Translations under genes and position numbers: made by a program
The notes under the pieces: model-generated
Database searches by the model: none
What the model was told of the DNA's origin: nothing
Seen by the model: only the letters and a program-made list of their open reading frames with translations
NCBI GenBank assembly: GCA_023423695.1
Contig: JAFAFA010000082.1
Span: forward strand, 1 to 64,000
Direction: 5' to 3'
Origin: Pseudomonadota bacterium
Lineage (GTDB): Bacteria; Pseudomonadota; Alphaproteobacteria; Azospirillales; Azospirillaceae
Length of the DNA stretch: 64,000 nt
Part shown: positions 53,914 through 64,000 of the stretch, in pieces
Layout: the number at the start of each line of letters is the position of its first letter
How positions within the stretch are numbered: the first letter of the stretch is position 1

Positions 53914-54675
53914 ATGACACAGCCCATTCTCCAAGCCCGCTCCGGCTCCGTTTCCGGCTGGATCCATTCGGTCGAAACCGGCGGCACCGTGGATGGGCCG
54001 GGGATCCGCTACGTGCTGTTCATGTCCGGCTGTCCGCTGCGCTGCCTCTACTGCCACAATCCCGACACCCAGCACATGCATGACGGGACGCGGACGACCT
54101 CCGCGGAAGTGCTGGAGGACATAGCGCTCTATTCCACCTTCCTGAAACGCGCCCATGGCGGGCTGACGCTGAGCGGCGGAGAGCCGCTGGTGCAACCGGA
54201 ATTCGCCGCCGCCATCCTGCGCGGGGCGAAGGCGTTGGGCCTGCACACCGCGCTCGACACGTCCGGCTTCCTCGGCAACCATGCCGACGACCATCTGCTG
54301 GAGGACGTCGACCTCGTCCTTCTCGACATCAAGGCCTTTTCGGAAAAGACCTACCGCCATCTGACCGGAGTTCCGCTGCGCCCGACGCTGGAGTTCGCCG
54401 AACGGCTGGCCGGGCTGAACAAGCGCATCTGGCTGCGCTATGTGCTGGTCCCCAACCTGACCGACGATGCGGCCGAAATCGACGGGCTGGCGGAGTTCGT
54501 GGCTGGGCTCGGCGTCGTCGACAGGGTCGACGTTCTGCCCTTCCACAAGATGGGCGAGCACAAATGGAAGGCGTTGGGCCGCAAATACATGCTGACCGAC
54601 ACCGAACCGCCCTCGCGCGAGCTGGTCGAGCGCGTTCGCGGGCAGTTCCAGGCACGGGGGCTGCGGGCGGACTGA
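53914..54675 (+). CDS. pflA: pyruvate formate-lyase activating enzyme
   Basis: The 253-residue radical-SAM enzyme installs the glycyl radical on PflB. Residues about 24-50 hold VDGPGIRYVLFMSGCPLRC and the CxxxCxxC cluster motif CPLRCLYCHN; GLTLSGGEPLVQPEF binds SAM; LLDIKAF, and WLRYVLVPNLTDD follow. Length is close to E. coli PflA. It is on the same strand as pflB, 153 nt after it. Confidence 0.95.
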   Translation: MTQPILQARSGSVSGWIHSVETGGTVDGPGIRYVLFMSGCPLRCLYCHNPDTQHMHDGTRTTSAEVLEDIALYSTFLKRAHGGLTLSGGEPLVQPEFAAAILRGAKALGLHTALDTSGFLGNHADDHLLEDVDLVLLDIKAFSEKTYRHLTGVPLRPTLEFAERLAGLNKRIWLRYVLVPNLTDDAAEIDGLAEFVAGLGVVDRVDVLPFHKMGEHKWKALGRKYMLTDTEPPSRELVERVRGQFQARGLRAD

Positions 54676-54697
54676 CCTCCCGCAGCCCGGCCCGACA

Positions 54698-56221
54698 TCA
54701 CGCCGGGCGGATCGCCTGCGCGAAGGTGAAGAGCATGGTCGGATCGACTGCCTTCTTTACCTCGGCCAGCTTGGCGAGGTTCTCGCCGTAATAAGCCCGC
54801 TGCCAATCGGCCAGCGAGGGGTCGGGGAAGTTCTGGAAGGCGCCGGTCGCCCTGGTGCGGCGGTTGACATCGTCATAGAAGCGCTGCTGCCACTCCAGCG
54901 CCTGTTCGATCAGCAGGGCCGAATCCGTCGGCCGCCACCAGTTGGCCTCGACCGAGAACAGCCAGTCATAGCCGCGGTGGACATAGGCGGTCTCAGTCGG
55001 CCCCACCCGGTTGATCGCTCCGCCGACCTGGAAGAACTTGAAGGCCACCGGCATCGAGGTGGCGGGCATCTTCGCCGCCCAGTCGAACATCGCGGCGATG
55101 GCCTCGTCGCCGATGTCCGCCACCTTCATGTAGCTGGATTTTTCCTGGTAGTAATAGGGGAAGGTCGTCTCGACCAGGAAGTCCTGCGCCGCCCAGTATG
55201 GCACCTCCTCCATCACCTTCGACTTGGACCAGTCGATCCACTCCCAGGTGGATTTGAAGATCTCCTTCAGCGTCACCTTCGATTTGTGAAGCTGTCCGAG
55301 GACGGAGATGGTGACCGGCACCTTGTCGCACTGCTCCTGCCGGCTGGGAATGGTGACGTTGATCTTGCTGCCGAAATCGTCGGGCGCGGTCGCCAGTTCG
55401 GTCAACAGAAGCTTCAGGACCTTCGGCAGATCCTTGGTCCAGGTCAGGTTGAAGACCGTCACCGCTTCCGCCGGGCGGGTTTCCAGCGTGAAGGAGGTGT
55501 TGATGCCGAAATTGCCGCCGCCGCCGCCGCGGCAGGCCCAATAAAGGGCGGAGTCGGTGCCGGCATCCGCCTTGACGTGGCTTCCGTCGGCGGTCACCAG
55601 TTCGGTCGCTTGCAGCAGGTCGGAGGCCATGCCGTACTTGCGCATGTTGAAGCCGATGCCGCCGCCCAGCAGGAAGCCGGCAGCGCCGACGGAATCGCAG
55701 CGCCCATGGGTGATGGTGAGGCCCAGCCGTTCCATCTGCTTATAGACGGCGGAGTTGAGCGTGCCGCCCAGAACCTTGACCAAGCCGTCCTTGCCCGGCA
55801 GCAGTTCCGCTCCCGCCATCTTGGTCATGTCGATCAGCAGGCCGGGCGTGGTGGAGAAGCCGGCGTAGCTGTGTCCGCCGGAGCGCACAGCAAAGGGCAT
55901 GGCCTGCTGCTTCACCCACTGGATGCAGGCCTGGACGTCTTCCGGCCGCGAGCAGCGGGCGATGCCGGCCGGCAAAGTGGCACCATAGCGCAGGTTGTTG
56001 GGCCGGCAGACATCGGCGAAGAACGGATCTTCCGGCCGCAGCACCCCGCCCTGCACCGCCTTCGCAAGATCGGCCCAGGCCGACGGCGGCGGGCAGTACG
56101 CCCCACCCGCCTCAGCCGCGAAGGCGGAACCCGGCATCAGTCGCACCGCGGCGGCGGCCCCGGCAAAACGACCGGCACCGACGAGGAAATTACGGCGTGA
56201 CGAGTGCAGTCCGAGCGCCAT
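54698..56221 (-). CDS. Tat-exported berberine-bridge-type FAD oxidoreductase
   Basis: The 507-residue protein begins with a twin-arginine signal (HSSRRNFLVGAGRFAGAAAA, about 6-25). A PCMH-type FAD domain follows, with the flavin-linking His in RSGGHSYAGF and a Cys in GRCDSVGAAGFLLGGGIGF, which suggests bicovalent FAD, then a substrate domain and the C-terminal BBE motif (YYGENLAKLAEVKKAVDP). Relatives oxidise sugars or alkaloids with O2. The start at 56221 leaves the Tat motif near the N terminus; an in-frame codon at 56296 is less likely. The gene stands alone on the minus strand. Confidence 0.87.
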   Translation of the reverse strand: MALGLHSSRRNFLVGAGRFAGAAAAVRLMPGSAFAAEAGGAYCPPPSAWADLAKAVQGGVLRPEDPFFADVCRPNNLRYGATLPAGIARCSRPEDVQACIQWVKQQAMPFAVRSGGHSYAGFSTTPGLLIDMTKMAGAELLPGKDGLVKVLGGTLNSAVYKQMERLGLTITHGRCDSVGAAGFLLGGGIGFNMRKYGMASDLLQATELVTADGSHVKADAGTDSALYWACRGGGGGNFGINTSFTLETRPAEAVTVFNLTWTKDLPKVLKLLLTELATAPDDFGSKINVTIPSRQEQCDKVPVTISVLGQLHKSKVTLKEIFKSTWEWIDWSKSKVMEEVPYWAAQDFLVETTFPYYYQEKSSYMKVADIGDEAIAAMFDWAAKMPATSMPVAFKFFQVGGAINRVGPTETAYVHRGYDWLFSVEANWWRPTDSALLIEQALEWQQRFYDDVNRRTRATGAFQNFPDPSLADWQRAYYGENLAKLAEVKKAVDPTMLFTFAQAIRPA

Positions 56222-56264
56222 GAGCCAATCCACCTGCGTTATGAGTTGCGTTTTGTGCTGCTTA

Positions 56265-56279
56265 TTATCGTAATGATAA
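56265..56279. promoter_or_regulatory. TTATC-N5-GATAA dyad upstream of the FAD oxidoreductase
   Basis: An inverted repeat TTATC-GTAAT-GATAA in an AT-rich island 44 nt upstream of the start. It may be a regulator site; metal-dependent repressors and GntR proteins use similar AT-rich dyads, but the binder is unknown. Confidence 0.4.
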
Positions 56280-56356
56280 CAAACAGCGTCAACCAATCGC
56301 GCAAGCGGATATCACGAGGCGTCTCAACCCGCATCAGGAGAGGAGGCCCCGGCCTC

Positions 56357-57421
56357 CTACCGCTTCCCCACCGGCCGGGTGCTGCCGCGGATCACCAGTT
56401 CGCATTCGAGGTTGTGGTGCTGGGGCGCGGTGCGGGCTCCATCCAGCGCCGCGAGAATCTGCGTCGCGCTGAGGCGGCCGATCTCGCGCTGGGGCGGGCG
56501 GACGGTCGTCAGCGGCGGAGGGCAGGAGTTGCTGAAGGGCAGATCGCCGAAGCCGACCACGGCCAGATCGTCCGGCACCCGGAGGTCGCGGCGGGTCACC
56601 TCGAACAGCACACCCAACGCCAGCGCGTCGTTGGAACAGACCACGCCGTCGATGTCGGGGTGGCGCGTCAGGATCTCGTCGATCAGCCAGCGGCCGACCT
56701 CCGTCGTGGCGGCGTCGGGAACGGTGAAGTCGATGGGGTCGTGCAGGCCCCGCCGCATCACCTCGGCCTCATAGCCGTCGGTGCGGCTGCGCACGCGCAG
56801 GTCCTGATGGGCGGCGGCGCCGATATAGGCGACCTTGCGGCTGCCCTGGTCATAGAGGTGGCTGGTCTGCATGCGGCCGACCTCGAAATGCGAGAAGCCG
56901 ACGCTGATGCCGATGGCCTCGCCGGGATGGGACGGCATGTCCCACATCTCCACCACCGGCACCCCGCAGGAGGCCAGCATGGCGCGGGTGCGCTCGGTGT
57001 GGTGGAAGCCGGTCACCACCATCGCCGCCGGCGACCAGGCGAGGAAGGCGCGGATCAGGCTTTCCTCCTCCTCCGGGCTGAACTCGCTGACACCCAGCAG
57101 GGTCTGGTAATGCGCCGCCTGGAACATGCCCTGCAGCGTGTTGTAGGTCTCGGCGAAGAAGGAGTTCAGGATGGAGGGCAGGATGACGCCGACGGTGCGG
57201 CTGCGCGCCGCGGCGAGGCTGCCGGCCACCAGATTGGGCACATAGCCCATCTCGTCGATGACGCGGGCAATGCGCTCGGCGAGGTGCCGGGACACCGCCC
57301 CCGGACGGCGGAGATAGAGCGACACGGTGCTGGGCGACACGTCGGCGGCGTTCGCCACGTCGGTCATGGTCACCCGCTGGGTGCCGCGGCGTGTCCGCTT
57401 CCTCGTTTCGGTCGTCTGCAT
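56357..57421 (-). CDS. LacI-family regulator, GntR-like
   Basis: The 354-residue protein has a LacI helix-turn-helix (about 16-62; RVTMTDVANAADVSPSTVSL, AVSRHLAERIARVIDEMGYV) and a periplasmic-binding-type sugar domain (RSRTVGVILPSILNSFFAET, DGVVCSNDALALGVLFEV, VVGFGDLPFS). The closest described group is the gluconate regulator GntR. With tagaturonate reductase upstream on the same strand it may control sugar-acid genes. Its start is at 57421. Confidence 0.92.
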   Translation of the reverse strand: MQTTETRKRTRRGTQRVTMTDVANAADVSPSTVSLYLRRPGAVSRHLAERIARVIDEMGYVPNLVAGSLAAARSRTVGVILPSILNSFFAETYNTLQGMFQAAHYQTLLGVSEFSPEEEESLIRAFLAWSPAAMVVTGFHHTERTRAMLASCGVPVVEMWDMPSHPGEAIGISVGFSHFEVGRMQTSHLYDQGSRKVAYIGAAAHQDLRVRSRTDGYEAEVMRRGLHDPIDFTVPDAATTEVGRWLIDEILTRHPDIDGVVCSNDALALGVLFEVTRRDLRVPDDLAVVGFGDLPFSNSCPPPLTTVRPPQREIGRLSATQILAALDGARTAPQHHNLECELVIRGSTRPVGKR

Positions 57422-57457
57422 CGTCGGTCTTCCTCACGCATCGTAAATCGCCGCCCG

Positions 57458-57760
57458 TCAGTGGCGGGTCGGCAGGTCTGCGAGAGCCAGCACGGACAGG
57501 GATTGGATCGCGTCATGGACGAGCTGATAGGCCGCTTCGATCCGGCTGAGCGCCTGATCGCAGTCGGACTCGTCGCCGCAGTCGCGGGTTTCCTGCCGGA
57601 CGGCACGGAACAGGGTCAGCGCCTGCCGCCCGATCGTCCTGTGGCTCGCCCACAGGCCGCAATCTTCCTGCAGAGCCAGGGGGATATGCAACAGGCGATG
57701 GCGAAGCACCGCCGCGTCGAGCTCCAACTCGGCGATGCGAAGGGTCAAGGTCGGTGTCAT
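57458..57760 (-). CDS. unknown small protein, 100 residues
   Basis: I do not recognise this 100-residue protein. It is helical and Leu-rich (TLTLRIAELELDAAVLRHRL, ALSRIEAAYQLVHDAIQSLS) with a Cys-containing acidic middle (RDCGDESDCDQ). It lies between uxaB and the LacI gene on the same strand, with short gaps of 65 and 36 nt, which supports co-transcription. An AAGGCA sequence 10 nt upstream may bind ribosomes. Confidence 0.5.
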   Translation of the reverse strand: MTPTLTLRIAELELDAAVLRHRLLHIPLALQEDCGLWASHRTIGRQALTLFRAVRQETRDCGDESDCDQALSRIEAAYQLVHDAIQSLSVLALADLPTRH

Positions 57761-57825
57761 CTAAGCCATGCCTTGCGGGGCGCGTCCCTACGGACACGCC
57801 CCGCTCTGCCGTCACGCAAGCCGGA

Positions 57826-59346
57826 TCAGCCGGCAACCAGTTCTGCGCCGACCAGATCGGCCATCGCGGCCTTCATGCCCTTCGCCTCTATGGCGGCGAG
57901 GCTGTCGGCGACGCGGGCGGTCAGCCCGGGGATGGCGGTCAGGTCCTCCTTCCACAGCCGGACATCCGACAGCACCGCGACCGCCAGCGCCCGCAGATCG
58001 CCGGCATTGGCCGTCCAGGCGGCGCACATGGCGGCGATCACCTCGGCATTGTCGCTGATCGGGTAGGACCCAGCCTCGCGCTCGCCGGTGCAAGCACCGT
58101 TGGCGAGCGTGCCGCGGTAGAAGCGCAGCAGCGCCGCCAGCGAGAAGGACAGGCCGGTCGGAGCCTGCCCGTTGCGGGCGACCGCGTCCTTCAGGCTGGG
58201 CAGCACGCGCACCTGCCATTTCGACACCGAGTTGAGCGTGATGGAGATCAGCTCGTGCCGGATATAGGGGTTGCCGAAGCGCTCCATGATGGTGCGGGCA
58301 TAGTCCTGCCGTTCCGCCTCGGGCAGCGGCACGTAGGGGACGATCTCTTCGAACATCACCGTGTTCAGGTAGGCCGAGACGGTCGGGTCGTCCATCATCG
58401 ACTTGACGGTGTCGAGCCCGGCGCAATAGGCGGCCAGCGCGCTGGCGGTGTGGGCGCCATTCAGGATGCGGACCTTGCGGGTGCGGTAGGGCTGCAGGTC
58501 GTCGGTCCAGACCACGTTCAGGCCGGCCTTGTGAAGCGGCAGTTCGTCCGCCAGATGGGCCGGTCCCTCGATCACCCAGACATGGAAGGGCTCGGCGGCG
58601 ACGGCCAGCCGGTCCTCATAGCCCCACTTGGCGCTGAGCGCAGCGGCCTCGTCCTTTGGATAGCCCGGGACGATGCGGTCGACCAGGGTGTTCAGGAAAT
58701 GGTTGTGCGTCTCCACCCAGTCGGCGAAACCGGCCTCCAGGCCCCAGCGCTTGGCATGGGCCAGCACGATGCGCTTCAGGTTGGCGCCGTTGGCTTCGAT
58801 CAGTTCGCAGGGAAGGAAGACGAGGCCGCTGTCGGCGCTGCCGCCCAGCGCCTTGTAGCGGGCATGCAGCAGGGCCGCGACCTTGGCCGGGAAGCTGTCC
58901 TGGCAGGTGCCGGGGGTGTAGGGCTCCTCGCGGTCGGCGATGCCGGCCTCGGTCGTGTTGGAGACGAAGAAGCGCAGAGCCGGCGAGGAGGCCAGTTCCA
59001 CCATCCGCGCCCAGTCGGCATAGGGGTTGAGCGCCTCCGACACGCAGGAGACGACGCGGCGGGCTTCGACCTCGCGCCCGCCTTCGATGCCGCGCAGCAG
59101 GACGGTGTAGAGGTTGTCCTGCGCCTTCAGCAGATTGGCGATGCCCTGGTCGAGCGGCTGGGCGATGGCGACACCGGCTTTGGTCAGACCCTGGCCATTG
59201 GCGACATCGACCATCCAATCGACGAAACCGCGCAGGAAATTGCCGTCCCCCACCTGAAGGATGGTCACGGGCAGGGTCGGCGCACCGCCGGTATGGGCGA
59301 CGTCGAACGCGCCGCCGGCAAGCTGGTCACGGGTCAGGGAACGCAT
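57826..59346 (-). CDS. uxaB: tagaturonate reductase (altronate oxidoreductase)
   Basis: The 506-residue mannitol-dehydrogenase-family enzyme reduces tagaturonate to altronate with NADH in galacturonate breakdown. It resembles E. coli UxaB throughout: ILQVGDGNFLRGFVDWMVD, FVSNTTEAGIA, PCELIEANG, NHFLNTLVDRIVPGYPKDE, VWVIEGP, and VRILNGAHTA, with the fold's Lys. It has no uxaA or uxaC nearby. Fructuronate reductase or a polyol dehydrogenase are less likely. An all-AT palindrome lies about 80 nt upstream. Confidence 0.85.
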   Translation of the reverse strand: MRSLTRDQLAGGAFDVAHTGGAPTLPVTILQVGDGNFLRGFVDWMVDVANGQGLTKAGVAIAQPLDQGIANLLKAQDNLYTVLLRGIEGGREVEARRVVSCVSEALNPYADWARMVELASSPALRFFVSNTTEAGIADREEPYTPGTCQDSFPAKVAALLHARYKALGGSADSGLVFLPCELIEANGANLKRIVLAHAKRWGLEAGFADWVETHNHFLNTLVDRIVPGYPKDEAAALSAKWGYEDRLAVAAEPFHVWVIEGPAHLADELPLHKAGLNVVWTDDLQPYRTRKVRILNGAHTASALAAYCAGLDTVKSMMDDPTVSAYLNTVMFEEIVPYVPLPEAERQDYARTIMERFGNPYIRHELISITLNSVSKWQVRVLPSLKDAVARNGQAPTGLSFSLAALLRFYRGTLANGACTGEREAGSYPISDNAEVIAAMCAAWTANAGDLRALAVAVLSDVRLWKEDLTAIPGLTARVADSLAAIEAKGMKAAMADLVGAELVAG

Positions 59347-59422
59347 GACTGGGCATCCTTACAGGAGCAGAAAGGCTGGGCCGGCACCATCGGACGGGGC
59401 ACGGGCAATGGGTTAGATATAC

Positions 59423-59432
59423 TAATATATTA
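59423..59432. promoter_or_regulatory. all-AT palindrome upstream of uxaB
   Basis: TAATATATTA is a perfect 10-bp palindrome inside ATATACTAATATATTAAT. The same 10-mer occurs at 63509-63518 upstream of nifJ, and a near copy at 63907-63921. In DNA this rich in GC, the recurrence suggests an operator or shared promoter element. Confidence 0.5.
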
Positions 59433-59504
59433 ATGGTGGGAGCAAGGGGAAAAGGGTGCGGCATTTGTGGTCGGGGGAGGGTTTGTTACGGCGGATGCCC
59501 CCTC

Positions 59505-59680
59505 CCCATACCTCCCCCGCTCTCAGCGGACCATCGGTCCGCCTGTCGCGTCAGCACAAAGCGAAGCTTTGTGCGAGAGCTTCGAGGGAGAGGGGGTTGG
59601 ACGCTTTGTCAGAGTGCAGTGGTTGCCAAAGCGACGACAGTCCCCTCTCCCGCAAAGCGGGGGAGGGTTAGGGAGGGGGC
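59505..59680. repeat. dispersed GC-rich inverted repeat cluster after nifJ
   Basis: It has nested inverted repeats: CGGACC-ATC-GGTCCG-like around 59528-59542, GCACAAAG/CTTTGTGC at about 59555-59576, and CCCCTCTCCCGC-AAA-GCGGGGGAGGG at 59642-59667. GCGGGGGAGGGTTAGGG (59657-59673) is the exact reverse complement of the arm at 17014-17030. It lies just beyond the nifJ stop, so it may end its transcript. Confidence 0.7.
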
Positions 59681-59693
59681 AATCACGCAGCAC

Positions 59694-63299
<3,606 letters not shown>

Positions 63300-63508
63300 A
63301 CCGGAAAAGTCCTTCTGCGTGGCGACGGTCGTCTCCGTGGGGCATCTCTGATGGACAATGCCGGCGGTGGCGGAAGCCGGCGGAAAACGCGGCAGGAAAT
63401 GGCGGTCGGCCGGGGGAAAGGGTCTGCTTCCCGATGGAGCGACGCAATGACGCGTGTCAGTCCGCTGCGGATTTTCCGCCCGCCGCCGCTCTGCGCCGCA
63501 CAACGGTC

Positions 63509-63518
63509 TAATATATTA
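63509..63518. promoter_or_regulatory. all-AT palindrome upstream of nifJ
   Basis: TAATATATTA, identical to the site at 59423-59432, lies 210 nt upstream of the nifJ start in a GC-rich region. Candidate operator. Confidence 0.5.
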
Positions 63519-63906
63519 CTTTTGCAAGGAAGGTCTCAATTTGTCGCACCGCAACATGGCGGCGCTGTCCAGGCTGAATACGGAAAATCTCCGGTGCGGG
63601 CAGAAGAATCCAGCCTTCGGCGCGAGCGTCAGACGGGCATAGCCCATTGATACAGATCATTCATCGCGACTGACCGCCATGGCCTCCTACATGCGGATGC
63701 GGAAGACCGATCACTCTTTCGCATCGGTCCGAACTGAAAGACCAGCGTCTCAACCCCTTTGAAAGTTGCGTTGCAGCAAGGAAAGGGCCAGCGGTAACGG
63801 CCCTGATTATGCTGCAACTGCGAAGAAATCAGCGCATCGCAACATCGGCCTGCGACATTTTCGCTGACGCCGACGGAGGTCTCGGAAAACCACTTGATGC
63901 CTTCAC

Positions 63907-63921
63907 TGATATATTAATATA
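63907..63921. promoter_or_regulatory. third AT-rich palindromic site
   Basis: TGATATATTAATATA contains the perfect palindrome ATATTAATAT (63911-63920) and a one-mismatch copy of TAATATATTA (63907-63916). Its target would be beyond the window or nifJ. Confidence 0.35.
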
Positions 63922-64000
63922 ACTCCTTCAGCGCTGCTCCCGCCCCCTTGAAATGAAGCGGAAGCGCACCCGTCGCCCGGCACCGAACACCCGCTGGCAA

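Larger units (their letters stand above)
59347..59693. other. 347-nt intergenic region with repeats
   Basis: This gap between nifJ and uxaB, both on the minus strand, holds the AT palindrome at 59423-59432 and GC-rich inverted repeats from 59500 to 59680. I see no supported gene in it; frames here fall within repeats. Confidence 0.65.
63300..64000. other. 701-nt region upstream of nifJ, no supported gene
   Basis: Apart from the AT palindromes listed, I find nothing to support a gene. Short frames (e.g. minus strand 63629-63817) lack a ribosome site and coding bias. The nifJ promoter must be in the part near 63300-63540. The right edge of the window cuts whatever follows. Confidence 0.5.

Noticed and set aside
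63523..63538. Possible sigma-54 promoter for nifJ on the minus strand
   Set aside because: The -12 TTGCA half is good, but the -24 half reads TGAGAC, losing the GG and C of TGGCAC, and no TGT-N10-ACA NifA site was seen in the upstream DNA.
63629..63817. 62-codon ORF on the minus strand near the right edge
   Set aside because: No ribosome site, composition not coding-like, no recognisable motif.

Overview
The window is high-GC DNA (roughly two thirds G+C, judged by eye) from an alphaproteobacterium, most likely Azospirillum or a close Azospirillaceae relative. This rests on the gene set: hisZ-purA tandem, Rrf2-sufBCDS-sufU-sufT-sufA, malate synthase G, TTT-type transporters, DUF3618 stress proteins, and NifJ-type pyruvate oxidoreductase. 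The species call is inference. It reads as ordinary chromosome or chromid: 53 supported protein genes, no rRNA, no tRNA that I could recognise, no CRISPR, no insertion sequence or phage.

Layout. 0.2-8 kb: a beta-helix protein, a tandem cold-shock protein, and a minus-strand operon coding for a secreted FecR-like protein, a CHASE2 adenylate cyclase and a two-partner-secretion (TpsB) outer-membrane channel. 8-20 kb: phoU, hisZ-purA, an SDR without the usual catalytic Tyr/Lys, an Rrf2 regulator, a glyoxalase-II-like hydrolase, a solitary ParB, a two-gene methyltransferase operon and glcB. 19-23 kb: a coiled-coil protein of unknown function and a three-gene envelope stress module. 23.6-30.4 kb: the SUF Fe-S assembly operon behind an IscR-like operator. 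30.5-37 kb: an unknown protein, heme monooxygenase plus pirin, a MASE3-PAS-PAS-GGDEF-EAL protein and an orphan LivJ-type binding protein. 37-45 kb: an iclR-dgoK-dgoA-tctCBA-SDR-MBL catabolic operon. 45-50 kb: tautomerase and LysR, acnB, RraA and a lipoprotein. 50-55 kb: a HexR-like RpiR regulator divergent from pflB-pflA. 54.7-63.3 kb: a Tat-exported flavin oxidase, a LacI regulator, tagaturonate reductase and nifJ.

How the genes fit together. Two themes recur. One is low-oxygen pyruvate metabolism: PflB/PflA and NifJ both make acetyl-CoA from pyruvate, the pfl promoter region carries two HexR-type palindromes and an FNR-like half-match, and both enzymes and AcnB depend on radical or Fe-S chemistry supplied by a SUF-type system. 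The other is sugar-acid catabolism: DgoK/DgoA cleave a 2-keto-3-deoxygalactonate intermediate to pyruvate and triose phosphate, UxaB feeds the galacturonate route, and a tripartite tricarboxylate-type transporter probably imports a related acid.

The most striking anomaly is a patch of about 39 nt in glcB (17847-17885), where the near-invariant active-site loop has been rewritten with AT-rich codons while the reading frame and the metal-binding Asp are kept. The best candidates for little-described biology are the FecR-like/CHASE2-cyclase/TpsB operon without a TpsA partner, and the perfect all-AT palindromes upstream of uxaB and nifJ.
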